Source: Sciurus carolinensis (taxonomy: Eukaryota > Chordata > Mammalia > Rodentia > Sciuridae). From it: a stretch of DNA of 64,000 nucleotides. The stretch's first letter is position 1; each line of letters opens with the position of its first letter. Below, one piece after another: positions 22,103-32,202 of the stretch. The position numbers and the translations under genes were made by a program. Below the pieces are notes generated by a model. The model searched no databases, had not been told where the DNA came from, and saw only the letters and a program-made list of their open reading frames with translations. The stretch is taken from NCBI RefSeq assembly GCF_902686445.1, contig NC_062224.1, positions 22,547,123 through 22,611,122 of the forward strand, read 5' to 3'.

Positions 22103-22975
22103 GTGGTACAATTTAAAATATGATCAGTCTTTGCTCCAGTTCCCAACATAGAGTTCCTAAGCCCCCTGAGTGACCAGGGTGATAGACGCATCTTTTGCTG
22201 GAATATTTGGTGTTCATGCAAAGTTGCTGAGACCCTCAGAATTTCCTGAATGATAGCAGGGTCTTCGTTTCAAGCCCTTGGATCATATTCAAGTTTATAC
22301 TAATAGCTGACTTAACATGGGACCCTTAGATAGACTCAGGATGGGGTCAGTCACCAAAAAGTCCAGGTGACCAGAGTATTAGAGGATCAGAAGCTTCAGC
22401 ATCGTACACCAGCCTCTAGGAAAGAGGGGGATGCCGGAGATCAAACTCCACAACAACCCTTGGACAATGAGATTTGATGAACTTTTAGGTTGAACATGTG
22501 GAGGTGCATCCAGAGAAAGCAGGGAAGTTTCATGCCTCCTGCATACCTAACCCTACCCTTCTCTTCATCTGGCTATTCATCTGTATCTTTTATAATATCC
22601 TTTATAATGAACCAGCAAATAAGTGTTTTCCTGAGTTCTATGAGCCATCCTAGCAAATTAATCAAACCCAAGGAGCAGGCTGCAGGAACCCCAGGTTATA
22701 GCCAGTCCATCAGGAATGTTGGTGGTCCAGACTTGCAATTGGCATCTGAAGTAGGCACAGTCTTGTGGGACTGAGCCCTCTACCTGTGAGCTGTTTCCAG
22801 ATAGTGTCAGAATTGAATTCCAGGACACCCACTTGTTGCCTGCTGGGTAATTGCTTGATGTGTGTGGGAAACTCCCACACACCTGGTCATAGAAGCCTTC
22901 TGTGTTGCATTGAGCATGTGAGTCAAAAGGAAAAAACAGTTTGTTTTTCCCTTAACTCAAACAAAAAGCATTTTT
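22103..22975 (+). mobile_element. MER21-like ERVL solo LTR, the most complete copy
   Basis: Starts tgtggtacaatttaaaatat and ends near tttgtttttcccttaac. In order it has 'ctcaggatggggtcagtcacc', 'caatgagatttgatgaac', 'atccagagaaagcagg', 'tttataatatcctttataatg' (where consensus copies carry the polyA signal), 'cctagcaaattaatc', 'ttggcatctgaagtagg' and 'gaattgcttgatgtgtg'. The short open frames inside are not genes. Confidence 0.75.
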
Positions 22976-23095
22976 AAAAGGCAATAGTCCTAAATGTACC
23001 AAATAATTACAAATCTGACTTTCTTTTGTAAGACTTTGTCAACAAAGTGCCAGTGAAATAAGAGAAATAGTCTAAGATAAAGTTCTACATAAACC

Positions 23096-23374
23096 TGAAG
23101 CACAACAATACTTAAAGAAAATAATCAACTTCTTGAGTGACAGGCATTTTTGCATACTTTTCTCATTTTATGCTTATGATGATGCAGTGCATAAGTTACT
23201 GTTATGATTTGATAACTCAGGACACTGGGTTAAGTGACTCACTCTCAGTCACACATCTGGTGGGAGAGAAAGAAACACTGAACTGAAGTCTATTTTGACT
23301 CCAAAGATTGTTCTCTTAAATAGTATGTTCTAGAAAATAACTACATATTCTTTCAGCTCAATTATCCTACAAAC
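23096..23374 (+). repeat. 279-bp direct repeat, copy A
   Basis: Identical to 24146-24424 except at 23184, 23206 and 23324: 276 of 279 bases match with no gaps at an offset of exactly 1050. Most of it is an antisense MIR (about 23150-23340: gggttaagtgactcac, 'tcagtcacacatctggtgg'). Identity this high is far above that expected between two MIRs. Confidence 0.97.
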
Positions 23375-23429
23375 TTTGGCCTGAATGTGAATGGTAATGT
23401 GAAAGAAGGTCAAAGTCAAAAGTTGGTAG

Positions 23430-23580
23430 TACCTTTTAGGTTCAGGCATAGTGCCAAATGTACCTCATGGATGTTCTCATTGAATCTTGCAGCAACCAGT
23501 TTCCCAGAAGTGTACCCAAGGTCAAAGATAAGAGGAAGAGAGGTGGGGTTGAACTCAGGTCTGCCAGTCTAACTTTCCCA
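23430..23580 (-). mobile_element. MIR SINE fossil
   Basis: Antisense MIR separate from the duplicated one: catagtgccaaatg, 'ttctcattgaatcttgcagc', 'caaggtcaaagataagagg', 'gttgaactcaggtctgcc'. Confidence 0.65.
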
Positions 23581-23589
23581 CATGGATTT

Positions 23590-23985
23590 TTATACAGATG
23601 AAGTACTAAATACACAGACTGGGTGATTTATAAGTCTTATTCAGTGTAGGTTGTAGAGATTGGGGGATCCAAATTTAAAGGACTGGATCTTTTCAGGTCC
23701 TTCTTGCTGATAGGGACTTTCTGCAGGGAGAAGAGGACAGGACATCATGTGGCAAGGCAGAGCAGGTGTGCTAACTTGGGTCTCTCTTTTTCTTCTCATA
23801 AAACCATTAATGCCACATGAGGGCTCCATCTTCATGACCTTATCTGATCCTAATTAACTTCCAAAGGTCCCCCCTCAAAATACTATTAGCATATCACTTT
23901 GAGGATAGAGTTTTGGTAGGAACATTCAAACCATGACTTTTGGTGGGAGCATTCAAATTATAGCACTAGATTTTGTGTCCGTGTT
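23590..23985 (-). mobile_element. MST/MLT-type MaLR LTR, antisense
   Basis: acacagactgggtgatttataag, 'tcaggtccttcttgctg', 'aggacatcatgtggcaagg', 'catgagggctccatcttcatgacc', 'aacttccaaaggtc', 'aacattcaaaccatgac' follow the antisense MST/THE1 order. A short repeat of the end (ggtaggaacattcaaacc / ggtgggagcattcaaatt) is present. Confidence 0.8.
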
Positions 23986-24145
23986 GTAAGAACAATCCTT
24001 GGGGACCTTGGAATCACAAAGTTATCTCTGGCCAAATGTGCAGGAACCCCTATTACTTGTGGGTTCAGGGCATGAGTATAAATGGAGGCATGCCTGCCAT
24101 ATGACTAAATATTTAAATATAAACCAAGCTAATACCTTGTTGTGT

Positions 24146-24424
24146 TGAAGCACAACAATACTTAAAGAAAATAATCAACTTCTTGAGTGACAGGCATTTT
24201 TGCATACTTTTCTCATTTTATGCTTATGATGATACAGTGCATAAGTTACTGTTATTATTTGATAACTCAGGACACTGGGTTAAGTGACTCACTCTCAGTC
24301 ACACATCTGGTGGGAGAGAAAGAAACACTGAACTGAAGTCTATTTTGACTCCAAAGATTGTTCTCTTAAATAGCATGTTCTAGAAAATAACTACATATTC
24401 TTTCAGCTCAATTATCCTACAAAC
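24146..24424 (+). repeat. 279-bp direct repeat, copy B
   Basis: Second copy of 23096-23374. It differs at 24234, 24256 and 24374. It ends sharply at aaac, before 'aggtgatttc', where copy A continues 'tttggcctg'. The flanks on both sides are unrelated. Confidence 0.97.
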
Positions 24425-24906
24425 AGGTGATTTCTATCTTCCTACCTCAGTGAAATATCTTCATGATGATCTGGAAGGTCAGGTTTGATTTCTAATTCTC
24501 CAGCTTCTTGGCATTACAAGTCACAAAGCCTGACTGCACAGGGTCACACTGGCACCCCCTCTTCTCATGGCATGAAGGATCTTAGTCTATCAGAGCTCTG
24601 TGCTAAGCATTACCCACTAGGGCTCTGCTCCTGAGAAGAGGGACTCAAAGAATTTGGAGCAAACTCTGCAAACCATATTGAGGCTATTTGGTCAGGAAAT
24701 TTGGAGGTCCAGGGGGAGTTTGGAGCATGATCTAGAAAGGTGAAATATGCATGCTGGGTGGGCGCATCTTTTGGTCCCATTTCCTCACCAGAGGCTACAG
24801 CTGCAGGAAAATCAGTCCTCTCCTGCTGGGATCTGTGGACAGAAGGTACTACCACTTGTGGTCTCGGAGCCAAAATTCAAAGTATTCTTTAAACAGTCAA
24901 GGTTAC
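24425..24906. other. unassigned sequence
   Basis: An 87-codon minus frame (24610-24873) and two overlapping plus frames lack any recognised motif. No repeat assigned. Confidence 0.35.
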
Positions 24907-25032
24907 TTTTTTGTTTTGTTTTGTTTTTGGTACCAGGAATTACTTATCCCCAGTCCTTTTAATTTTTTATTTTAAAACAAGTTCTTGATAAATTGCTTAG
25001 GGTCTCCCTAAGTTGCTGAGGCTGGCTTTGAA
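24907..25032 (-). mobile_element. truncated B1-dID SINE
   Basis: Antisense copy: T-rich tail, gtaccaggaattacttatcc, linker (aattttttattttaaaac), then 'agttgctgaggctggctttgaac'. The B1 5' part is missing, so it is 5'-truncated at insertion. The flanks aaggttacttttt and aatgttacttttt form a target-site pair. Confidence 0.85.
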
Positions 25033-25112
25033 CAATGTTACTTTTTAAAATAAACTCCAGTCTTTTAACTTTGCCTAGTTTCCAAAACATTAACATTTAC
25101 CCAGTGCTTAAA

Positions 25113-25368
25113 TCCTAGCAGTAATTCTTTTTTGTTTGTTTGTTTGTTTTGTTTTGTTTTGTTTTAAATATTAAAATTTTTATTTGAAGACATAATTTTT
25201 AATTTGAAAAACGGCTATTTAAAAACATAGTTGGAAACAATGTGCTTTAAAATGTGTTATCAATTGTTGATTTATTAATTGTACAAAACTATAATATTTA
25301 TAGTTATACCAGATAAAAGTAAGCCAGTGCTTTTCTGGTCTCTTCTATCTTCCTAGCAGTAATTCTTT
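25113..25368 (-). mobile_element. retroposed 3'-UTR-like fragment with an 18-bp target-site duplication
   Basis: The 220-bp insert (25131-25350) is flanked by exact copies of tcctagcagtaattcttt (25113-25130 and 25351-25368). On the minus strand it ends in a tail of (aaaac)n/(aaac)n preceded by tcaaataaaaattttaat, which contains AATAAA. This is the structure of an L1-mobilised, 5'-truncated mRNA copy, a processed pseudogene of 3' UTR sequence. I do not recognise the source gene and it is not a SINE or L1 that I know. No coding part is present. Confidence 0.75.
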
Positions 25369-27119
25369 AATCCTTTTTTTCCCCTCTTCACAATTATCTT
25401 TCACCTCACACTACTCCAAAGTCCCCCTAACCATCTTCCCCCAAATAACAGAAGACAATTCTCCCCCAAACCTTGGCTTCCTTCCTCTGGTTTTCCGCCC
25501 TCCACTCCCTTCTTCCTTTCTTCTCTCCCCCTCACTTCTCCTTTCTCTCCTAGCTTTTTATTATGGGAACCCATTTAGCCTTCCTTAAGAAAAATTCCTC
25601 TTCTTCCAGTTCGGTTCCACTCACCTTTGGACTTCATATTACAGATACTTCTAACCAAGGAGAAGAGGACTATTTAGGGGTAGAGAGACAGGAAGAGGAG
25701 GTGAGGGAGGCAGAGGGCATATTCTCTGGGTTAGGATGTTGGGTGGGAGGCTGGGGATAGAGAGTGGATATGGAAAGAAAGACCAACTTTTTTTTTTTTT
25801 TTTTTTTTTTTTTTGGCAGGAACCTAAAAGAAATCCGAAAATAAGACTCAAGTAGGTTCAGAGTAAATTAAATGCATTTTCTTTTCTTTGGGGAAAGGAT
25901 ACACTGAAAATTTAACTTGTAGAATTGAAACTCAGGGAAATCATTTTAAATGTACATGTTGACTTGCAAGAAATGTTTGTGCTTTTACTGTTCCATTGGA
26001 TTTCTTACCCACTGTGTGCTTTTGAATGTTTGTTTTATTTTTTAAAAATGAGAACCAAAAAAAAAAAAAAAATCATTCTTAAAAGGCAGATGTACCTTTA
26101 ACACTGCAGGATGCACAGCTTGGGCAATCCAAAGTACATATTACTAGCTATACAACATTGGGAGAAAGTATTTACAGAAACTTCAGTGTGTCTTCAGTTC
26201 AAGTGATTGGTGGTTTTTCTTTTGCATTTTGAACATTTTTCCAAAGAACTACCAGATTTTGATTGCATTGGCACATAGCTTACTTGAATGTCAATATTTT
26301 AAATAATAACATCATTGTTCTTAAGATATGAGCTATCAGAGGTGGATGTTTTAATAAGTGAGCTTGCTCTCTTACCGAGCTATTTTTTTCTTCCAGGAAA
26401 CAACTCTGGAATATAATTTTGAATGATATTAAGAAAATAAGGATTAATCAATAGGCATATGATTTGTTGATAAAATTTTAAGAATATTTTAATTCCAATA
26501 AATAAGGGATATCTGCTTTGTTTTAAAGACAAATCTTGAGGGAAATCTGGTGTATCGTTGTAGGTTTCTTAGGAAACTGCTAGAACGAGGATATCTGATT
26601 CCTGAAAAATGAAGCCAAAGGCAATGTTTTTCGGTACTTTTAAGTACAAAGTTCTTTAGCTTCATCAGGATAGTGTTGCTGTTGTGGGTTGTTTAGTTAA
26701 TTCTAGAGTCAGCGGTAATATATATTTGCATCAGCTATTTTAGGCCTGTAATTTTGCAATAACTAGACCTTAAGACGTGAATGCGCAATGGTTCACATAT
26801 GAATCATCCTTACACTTCTTTCTAAGATCAGTTTCTGCAGTTTTGAACTGGGTCTCTGCCAAAAATGACACTCAGTGGGTAGGTGAGTTTTGAGACCTTT
26901 TATCCCATTACATGGACCATGGTCAAAAAAGTTTTTAAAACATGACCCTAAAATATTCAAGACTTGGCATCTTCATTGTTGTTTGGGAAGTCTGATAAAT
27001 GCTAAGAGGTAACAACAATGCTTAGAGCCCTGCAGTAATTGTTCCCTAAATTTGGTACTAATCATATCCTTTCAAATACTATATTTAATTCTGGGCTTTG
27101 CATCTAAAAGAAGATGGAA
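25369..27119. other. unassigned interval: pyrimidine tract, purine tract, poly-T
   Basis: A pyrimidine-rich tract at 25370-25558 is followed by a purine-rich tract at 25655-25775 and a T run of about 26 (25789-25814). The rest (25815-27119) is AT-rich with a poly-A at 26057-26073. No gene or repeat family recognised. Confidence 0.4.
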
Positions 27120-27345
27120 AACTTGGAGAGAGTTTAAAGGAAAGCCATAAAAGTGATTAAAGGTTTGGGCAACAAGCCCCATGAGGAAAGCTTAAAGAGG
27201 TTTTGCTTATTCTGTCTGTGGCAGAGAGCTCAAATTTGATGAAAGTTTTCAACGGAAGGGAAGCTACTGTCTCTGCTACAATGTAGAGAGAGATGAAGTT
27301 AAATATGAAATACTCTGACAATGCAATGATTTATCCAAAAGCCCC
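27120..27345 (+). mobile_element. CR1/L3-type LINE fossil
   Basis: 'ggagagagtttaaaggaaagcc', 'ataaaagtgattaaagg', 'ccccatgaggaaagctt', 'aaagaggttttgc' follow the conserved CR1/L3 3' reading (in other vertebrates '...atgatgaagggtctggag...tatgaggagaggctgagggagctgggg'). It is very old and weak. Confidence 0.45.
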
Positions 27346-27539
27346 ATAAAAAAGCCATTGGTAAAGTACCATTAGAAATAGGGTAGATTTTGCTGGGTGC
27401 AGTGGTGCACACCTGTAATCCCAGTGGCTTAGGAGGCTGAGGCAGAAAGATCGCTGGTTCAAAGCCAGCCTCAGCAACTTAGCAAGGTCCTAAGCAACTC
27501 AGCAAGACCTCTAAATAAAGTTTAAAAAAGGACTGGGGA

Positions 27540-27746
27540 TTGTGGAACCAACCTAGATGCCCTTCAGTGGATGAATGTATAAAGAAACTGTGGTATATAT
27601 ATACAATGGAATATTACTCAGTCATAAAAAATAATAAAATTATGGCATTTGCAGGCAAATGGATGAAATTGGAGAGTATCATGCTAAGTGAGATAAGCCA
27701 ATCTCAAAAAACTAAAGGACGAATGATCTCGCTGATAAGTGGATGA
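27540..27746 (+). pseudogene. LINE-1 ORF2 extreme C-terminal remnant
   Basis: This 68-codon frame matches the last residues of L1 ORF2p. It runs from [10 protein letters not shown] through YTMEYYSVIKNNKIMAF and AGKWMKLES to the native end GRMISLISG and a TGA, the same terminator context seen at 48361. It keeps no polymerase or endonuclease domain. The first codon is supplied by the SINE/L1 junction, so the ATG is not the real L1 start. Within the short retained stretch the frame is undamaged, consistent with a fairly recent insertion. It is non-functional because of the 5' truncation. Confidence 0.9.
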
Positions 27747-27965
27747 TGACACATAATGGGGGGTGGGAGGGGGGCAATGGAGGAAGGAGGGACTGTATAG
27801 AGGGATAAGAGGGGTGGGAGGGGTGGGGGGATATAACAGAATGAATCAGAAACTATTACCCTAGGTAAATGTATGATTACAAAAACGGTATGCCTCTACT
27901 TCATGTACAAACAGAGAAACAAGATGTATCCCATTTGTTTACAATAAAAATGAATAAAAAAGAAT
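27541..27965 (+). mobile_element. short 5'-truncated young LINE-1 inside a B1-dID
   Basis: Contains the last ORF2 codons and the 3' UTR, with an A-rich end (caataaaaatgaataaaaaag). The target-site duplication aaaaaggactggggat lies at 27525-27540 and 27966-27981. The target junction is ttaaaaaagg in the SINE linker, a typical L1 endonuclease site (TTTT/AA on the other strand). Confidence 0.95.
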
Positions 27966-28100
27966 AAAAAGGACTGGGGATGTGGCTTAGTGGTTAAGCA
28001 CCCCTGGGTTCAATCCCTCATTCCAAAAAGAAAAAGAAAGAAAGAAAGAAAGGAAGGAAGGAAGGAAGGAAGGAAGGGAAGAAGGAAAGAGGGTAGATTT

Positions 28101-28590
28101 AAAAAACAGATATACCCTATGATCCAACTCTCTCACTCTTGTATATTATCTGGATCAAAATCAGCATACTGAAGAGACACCCGTATGCCCATGTTTATTC
28201 ACCATCGTTAAGATATGCAATCAGCCTAGATGCCCATCAACAGATGAATGGATGAATACAACGTGCACATATATACAATGGAGTATTGTTCATCCATAAA
28301 GAACAATGAAATCCTGTCATTTCCAGCCAAATGGATGCAACTGGAGGACATTATGTTACGTGATGAGATAAACCACACATGTTCATTCTCATGTAAATGT
28401 GAGAGCTCATGAAAAGCTGACCTGAAAGTAGAAGAGTTATGACTAGAAATTGGAAAAGGTGGGGGCAGGAAGGAGGGTGGATTAAGTGAGGTTGCATTTG
28501 ATCAGTGCATGCCCTAAACATGTATGGAAACAGCATACTGAACCCCATTAATAGGTGCAATTAATACACGCTTAAGAAGCAAGTAAGAAA
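28101..28590 (+). mobile_element. old LINE-1 ORF2/3' UTR fossil, target of the B1-dID
   Basis: ataccctatgatccaactc, 'agcatactgaagagacacccg', 'atgcccatcaacagatgaatgg', 'atatatacaatggagtattg', 'aaatggatgcaactggagg', 'gataaaccacacatgttc' follow old L1M ORF2. Many frameshifts and gaps are evident. Confidence 0.75.
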
Positions 28591-28985
28591 GAAAAGGGGT
28601 TGATTTTCAATGGCCAGGTAGAAGAGAGCTTTGACTTACCTGACACTTAAAAAATACAGTCAATGTCTTCTTGAAATTTCTTTTTTCTCATGATCCTAGA
28701 ATCATTTCCCTTTGTATAAGTGACTGGCTAATGCTGTGCTATAAATTCCAACCTCAAAGTACTGTTTAAGATCTCAGACAAGCCCTGGGAATATAGATGA
28801 GTAATAATTGTGATGGTGATCTCCTAAAAGTGATTCAATAATGATAATGATAATATTGATGAAGGTAAGGAAGAGTCCATCCAGTTCCATCCATTCCATC
28901 CATGTTTAGACCAATTCATTTATTATTAGAAAACATAATCTCCTCGATTGCAGCTTGGCTTCATTGATATATCTCTAAGACTTGG
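28591..28985. other. unassigned sequence
   Basis: No recognised repeat. A short tandem patch (gataatgataatattgatg) lies near 28845. Confidence 0.35.
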
Positions 28986-29190
28986 GGCCGGGTACAGTGG
29001 TGTGTGCCTGAAATCCCAGCAGCTGAGGCAGGAGGATCACAAGTTCAAGACCAGACTCAGCAACTTAGCAAGGTCCTACACAGCTCGGTGAGACTCTATC
29101 ACTAAATAAAATAATTTTTTAAAGGGCTGGGGATGTGGCTCAGTGGTTAAGTACCCCTAGATTCAATTCCCAGTACCAAAAATAAAAAAT
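28986..29190 (+). mobile_element. B1-dID SINE
   Basis: Full dimer: B1 (cctgaaatcccagcagctg, 'gaggcaggaggatcacaag'), linker (actaaataaaataatttttt), ID half (gggctggggatgtggctcag...cagtacc) and a short A tail. Confidence 0.93.
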
Positions 29191-29244
29191 AGAGACGGGT
29201 AAAATCATAGGAAATTATGCTTATTAAAGTATTTGCTTATTGCT

Positions 29245-30362
29245 AGAGACAAGGTTTATGTCCCTCTTCCCCAAATTTGTATGTTGAAATTCTAATCCTA
29301 AAGTGATGGTACTAAGGTACTATCTTGGGAAGTAATAAGATAATCAGGGTAGAGAGTCACCAATGGGATTTAGTTACTGTGGTATAACAGGAGACTCGTT
29401 TGGTGTTTCTCCCTGGTTCCTGGTACAGAATCCCTAAAACCCTGAGTTAATATGAGTGTGTCTTTCACTACTTAGACTTTGACCCTAAATAGACTCAGGA
29501 TGAAACTGTTCACAGAAAGACCAAATAATTAAAGCATAAGAGGGTCAGAATTTTCAACATCAAGGCAACTTCCAGGAAGAGCGTGGGAGTGGAAGGCCAC
29601 TGGAGGTTTAGCTTTATAAATTTACTCAGACAATGAGATTTGATGAACTTCCAGGTTGCCGATTCCATGTAGGTGCAGGGAGGGTGGTGCACCCAGAGAG
29701 GGTACCCGTGGAAGCTCACCTCCTATAGGGCACACTGCGCATTTCTTCATTTGACTCCTCATCTGTAACGCTTAAATACCCTCCATAATAAATTAGGAAC
29801 CATAAACCGTGTTTCAGTGAATTCTGAGCCATCTTAGCAAACTAATTAAACCTGCGACAGGGTCATGGGAAATTCCAACTTAGAATGTGCCCTTTGAAAG
29901 CACTAGAGGCCTGAACTTATGGTTGGCATCTGAAGTAGGCCCAGTCTTGAGGGTGAGATCTTAGCTGTGCATCTTTGAAATTATGTCCGGATAGATAGTG
30001 TCAGAATTTTTTGAATTGTAGGACATCCAGTTGGTGTCCACTGCAGAATTGCTTGGTGGTGAGGACCCACACATCTGGTCACAGAAGTGTGCCATATTGA
30101 ATATGAGATTAGAGAGAAAAATACAAGTTTTTTTTTCCCTTTGTCTTTAAAAAAGCAGGCTTCTCCTGCCCATTTGACCATGTGAGGACCCAGTGAAAAG
30201 GTGCCATCTATGACCCAAGAAGTTAGTCCTTGCCAGACATTGAATCTGTTGGTGCCTTGATCATGGATTTAGCAGCTTCCAAAACTGTGAGAAATAAACT
30301 TCTACTGTTCAGAACCATCCACTGTACAGTATTTTGTTAAAATAGCCCAAATGGAATAAAAC
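29245..30362 (+). mobile_element. MLT1-type MaLR LTR split by a MER21-like LTR
   Basis: The left part (29245-29376) has tttgtatgttgaaattctaatcc and 'ggtactaaggtactatcttggg'. The right part (30165-30362) has 'gaccatgtgaggacccagtg', 'tgccttgatcatgg', 'ccaaaactgtgagaaataaac' and 'gtattttgttaaaatagccc'. The order is that of MLT1/MST LTRs, with the MER21-like LTR between the parts. Confidence 0.78.
29377..30160 (+). mobile_element. MER21-like ERVL solo LTR inside an MLT1
   Basis: Starts tgtggtataacaggagactc and ends near tttttttttccctttgtc. Landmarks shared with 22103-22975: 'aatagactcaggatg', 'caatgagatttgatgaacttcc', 'gtgcacccagagagggtacc', 'ttggcatctgaagtaggccc', 'gcagaattgcttggtgg'. Confidence 0.75.
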
Positions 30363-30815
30363 AATTGTGAAGACTAGCAAGTCCAAAACACCATTATGGT
30401 AAGTTTAATAGTGAAGAAAAAAGTACTTACAATCACAGTGTCATGGCTAATGTGTTCCTTTAGAGTCCTTTTCTTGATATTTATTTTGATCGTGTGTACT
30501 CTCAATGACTTTGTAGAATCACCAGGGTACAGATAATAAGCTGTATAAACATGCCCACAAGTGTTCATTCATTGTGTAAGCAAAAGAAAATAACTGTATT
30601 CTGAGCTTTTGTTTGGTATTGGGAAGGTTTCAAATGAGAGTCTGTAAATAACATCGCTGTCCTCACAAAAGCAGAAAACACATTAAAGAAACAAATTTTA
30701 CTTGCTAGTAGGGCTATACAGTTTATTATATTGAGTAAATTTTTCCTAAACTTTTTATACACTAAGGATTCTAGGGAAGTAATAACAGCAAGCAAAGGAA
30801 ATTTGAGATTTCATT
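30363..30815. other. unassigned AT-rich sequence
   Basis: Two minus-strand frames (30374-30568, 30565-30795) have no recognised motif. No repeat assigned. Confidence 0.35.
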
Positions 30816-30829
30816 TTAAATACTGCTTT

Positions 30830-30924
30830 TTTTTTTTTTTTTCCCCCCCGTGCTGGGAATTGAATCTAGGGCCTTAGTACATGCAAGGCAAGCACTCTAC
30901 CAACTGAGCTATATCCTCAGCCCC
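30830..30924 (-). mobile_element. ID SINE with exact 14-bp target-site duplication
   Basis: Antisense ID with T tail and intact boxes. ttaaatactgcttt lies at 30816-30829 and 30925-30938, one of the cleanest insertion records in the window. The tail region has a run of seven C (ccccccc) next to the T run. Confidence 0.96.
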
Positions 30925-30938
30925 TTAAATACTGCTTT

Positions 30939-31854
30939 GACAATAGCACAAGTGTATTTGCCAAACTTGATTAAACCCAAACCTAATAATGAAGAGATAA
31001 GTAGAGAAATCCAAAATATGGAACAATTGTTCAAAACTCTTGGGGGAAAAGTTATTAGCATAGGTATATTTTTTAAGGCAGGGAAATTATTCAAAATTAA
31101 GAATTTAAGATAAATAATATTAATAAGATAAATGCATGGTACAAATCTTGATTGGAACCTGGCTTAGGAAAAATAAAACTCAGTCATAAGACATTTTTTC
31201 AAACAGTTGAGGAAACTCAATATAAATTATATATCAGATGATATTATACAATTAATATTAATTTTCTTAAGCAGGAGAATTGTATTTTAATTGGTTATAT
31301 AAAGTTTAACCTCAGTCTTACAAAATTCTTTCTCCCTGTCTTCCTCTCCATATGTGTGTATATGTATGACTGGTCAGCTGAATTGTTTTGGGCAAAATAC
31401 AGAATAAAGAATCTAACAAGTGAGGAATATTCCAGATGTGTGCATATGTATTATATATATATATGTATGTGTGTGTATGCATGTATCTATGACTGTGTAC
31501 ATAGGTAGACATACTAAGCAAATGTATTTGAATATAAATTAATTTGAGTAAAGAATATGTGTTGATTGTACTGTTCTTTAACTTTCCTACAGTTCTTCAA
31601 ATTTTCACAATGAAAATAGTGGCGGGGGGGCACATGAAATTGCTTCAAAACACTGCCAGTTAACAAACTCCAATAAATAATTAAGAATCTATCCAGTATT
31701 TGAATTAACAGTAAAAATAAATTTTTTATAACCATATTCTCTTGTAGCCTGTCTTATTTTCGATTTAATAATCACCATTCACAAAGTATTTATTTTAAAC
31801 ATTCCAAAAATTAGGAAATTAAATGCTACAGAAATCAAATGCAAAGAAATAGGT
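30939..31854. other. unassigned AT-rich sequence
   Basis: A TA/TG-rich patch at about 31440-31490. No gene or repeat family seen elsewhere. Confidence 0.35.
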
Positions 31855-32202
31855 ACAAGTTGAGAATCCCTAAGCCAAAAATCTAGAATCTGAAATGCTC
31901 CAAAATCTGAAACTTTTTGAGTACTAACTTGATGCCACAAGTGGAAAATTCCACATCTAACTGCATGCAATGGGTTGCAGTCAAAACACAGGCACACTAA
32001 AAATATTGTATAAAATTACCTTCAGGCTATGTGTGTAGAAGATGTAGATGAAACGAAAATGAATTTCATGTTTAGACTTGGGTCCCATCTCGAAGCTATC
32101 TCATTATGTATAATGCAAATCTTCCAAAATTCAGAATGGGGGAGGGATGAAATCTGGAAGGCTTTGGCCTCAAGCATTTCGGATAAGGAATATTCAGCTG
32201 GC
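31855..32202. mobile_element. TcMar-Tigger-type non-autonomous DNA transposon fossil
   Basis: The left end aagttgagaatccctaagcc and the right end 'gataaggaatattcagctgg' are imperfect terminal inverted repeats. Between them, 'aaatgctccaaaatctgaaac', 'gccacaagtggaaaattcc' and 'ttcaggctatgtgtgtag' match my memory of a common Tigger-derived MITE. Confidence 0.75.

Larger units (their letters stand above)
27391..28089 (+). mobile_element. B1-dID SINE split by a young LINE-1
   Basis: The B1 half and start of the ID half (27391-27540) and the rest of the ID half plus a (gaaa/ggaa)n tail (27966-28089) surround an L1 at 27541-27965. The outer target-site duplication agggtagattt lies at 27380-27390 and 28090-28100, so both edges of the SINE are fixed. 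Confidence 0.93.

Noticed and set aside
23096..24424. The direct repeats as LTRs of a small retroelement
   Set aside because: No TG...CA ends, no primer-binding or polypurine site, and the block is mostly MIR.
26380..26420. Splice-acceptor-like string (pyrimidines then cttccag)
   Set aside because: No open frame or donor site follows that would make an exon. Such strings are frequent by chance.
28028..28089. (gaaa)n(ggaa)n tract as a stand-alone microsatellite locus
   Set aside because: It is the 3' tail of the B1-dID at 27391-28089, bounded by that element's target-site duplication.
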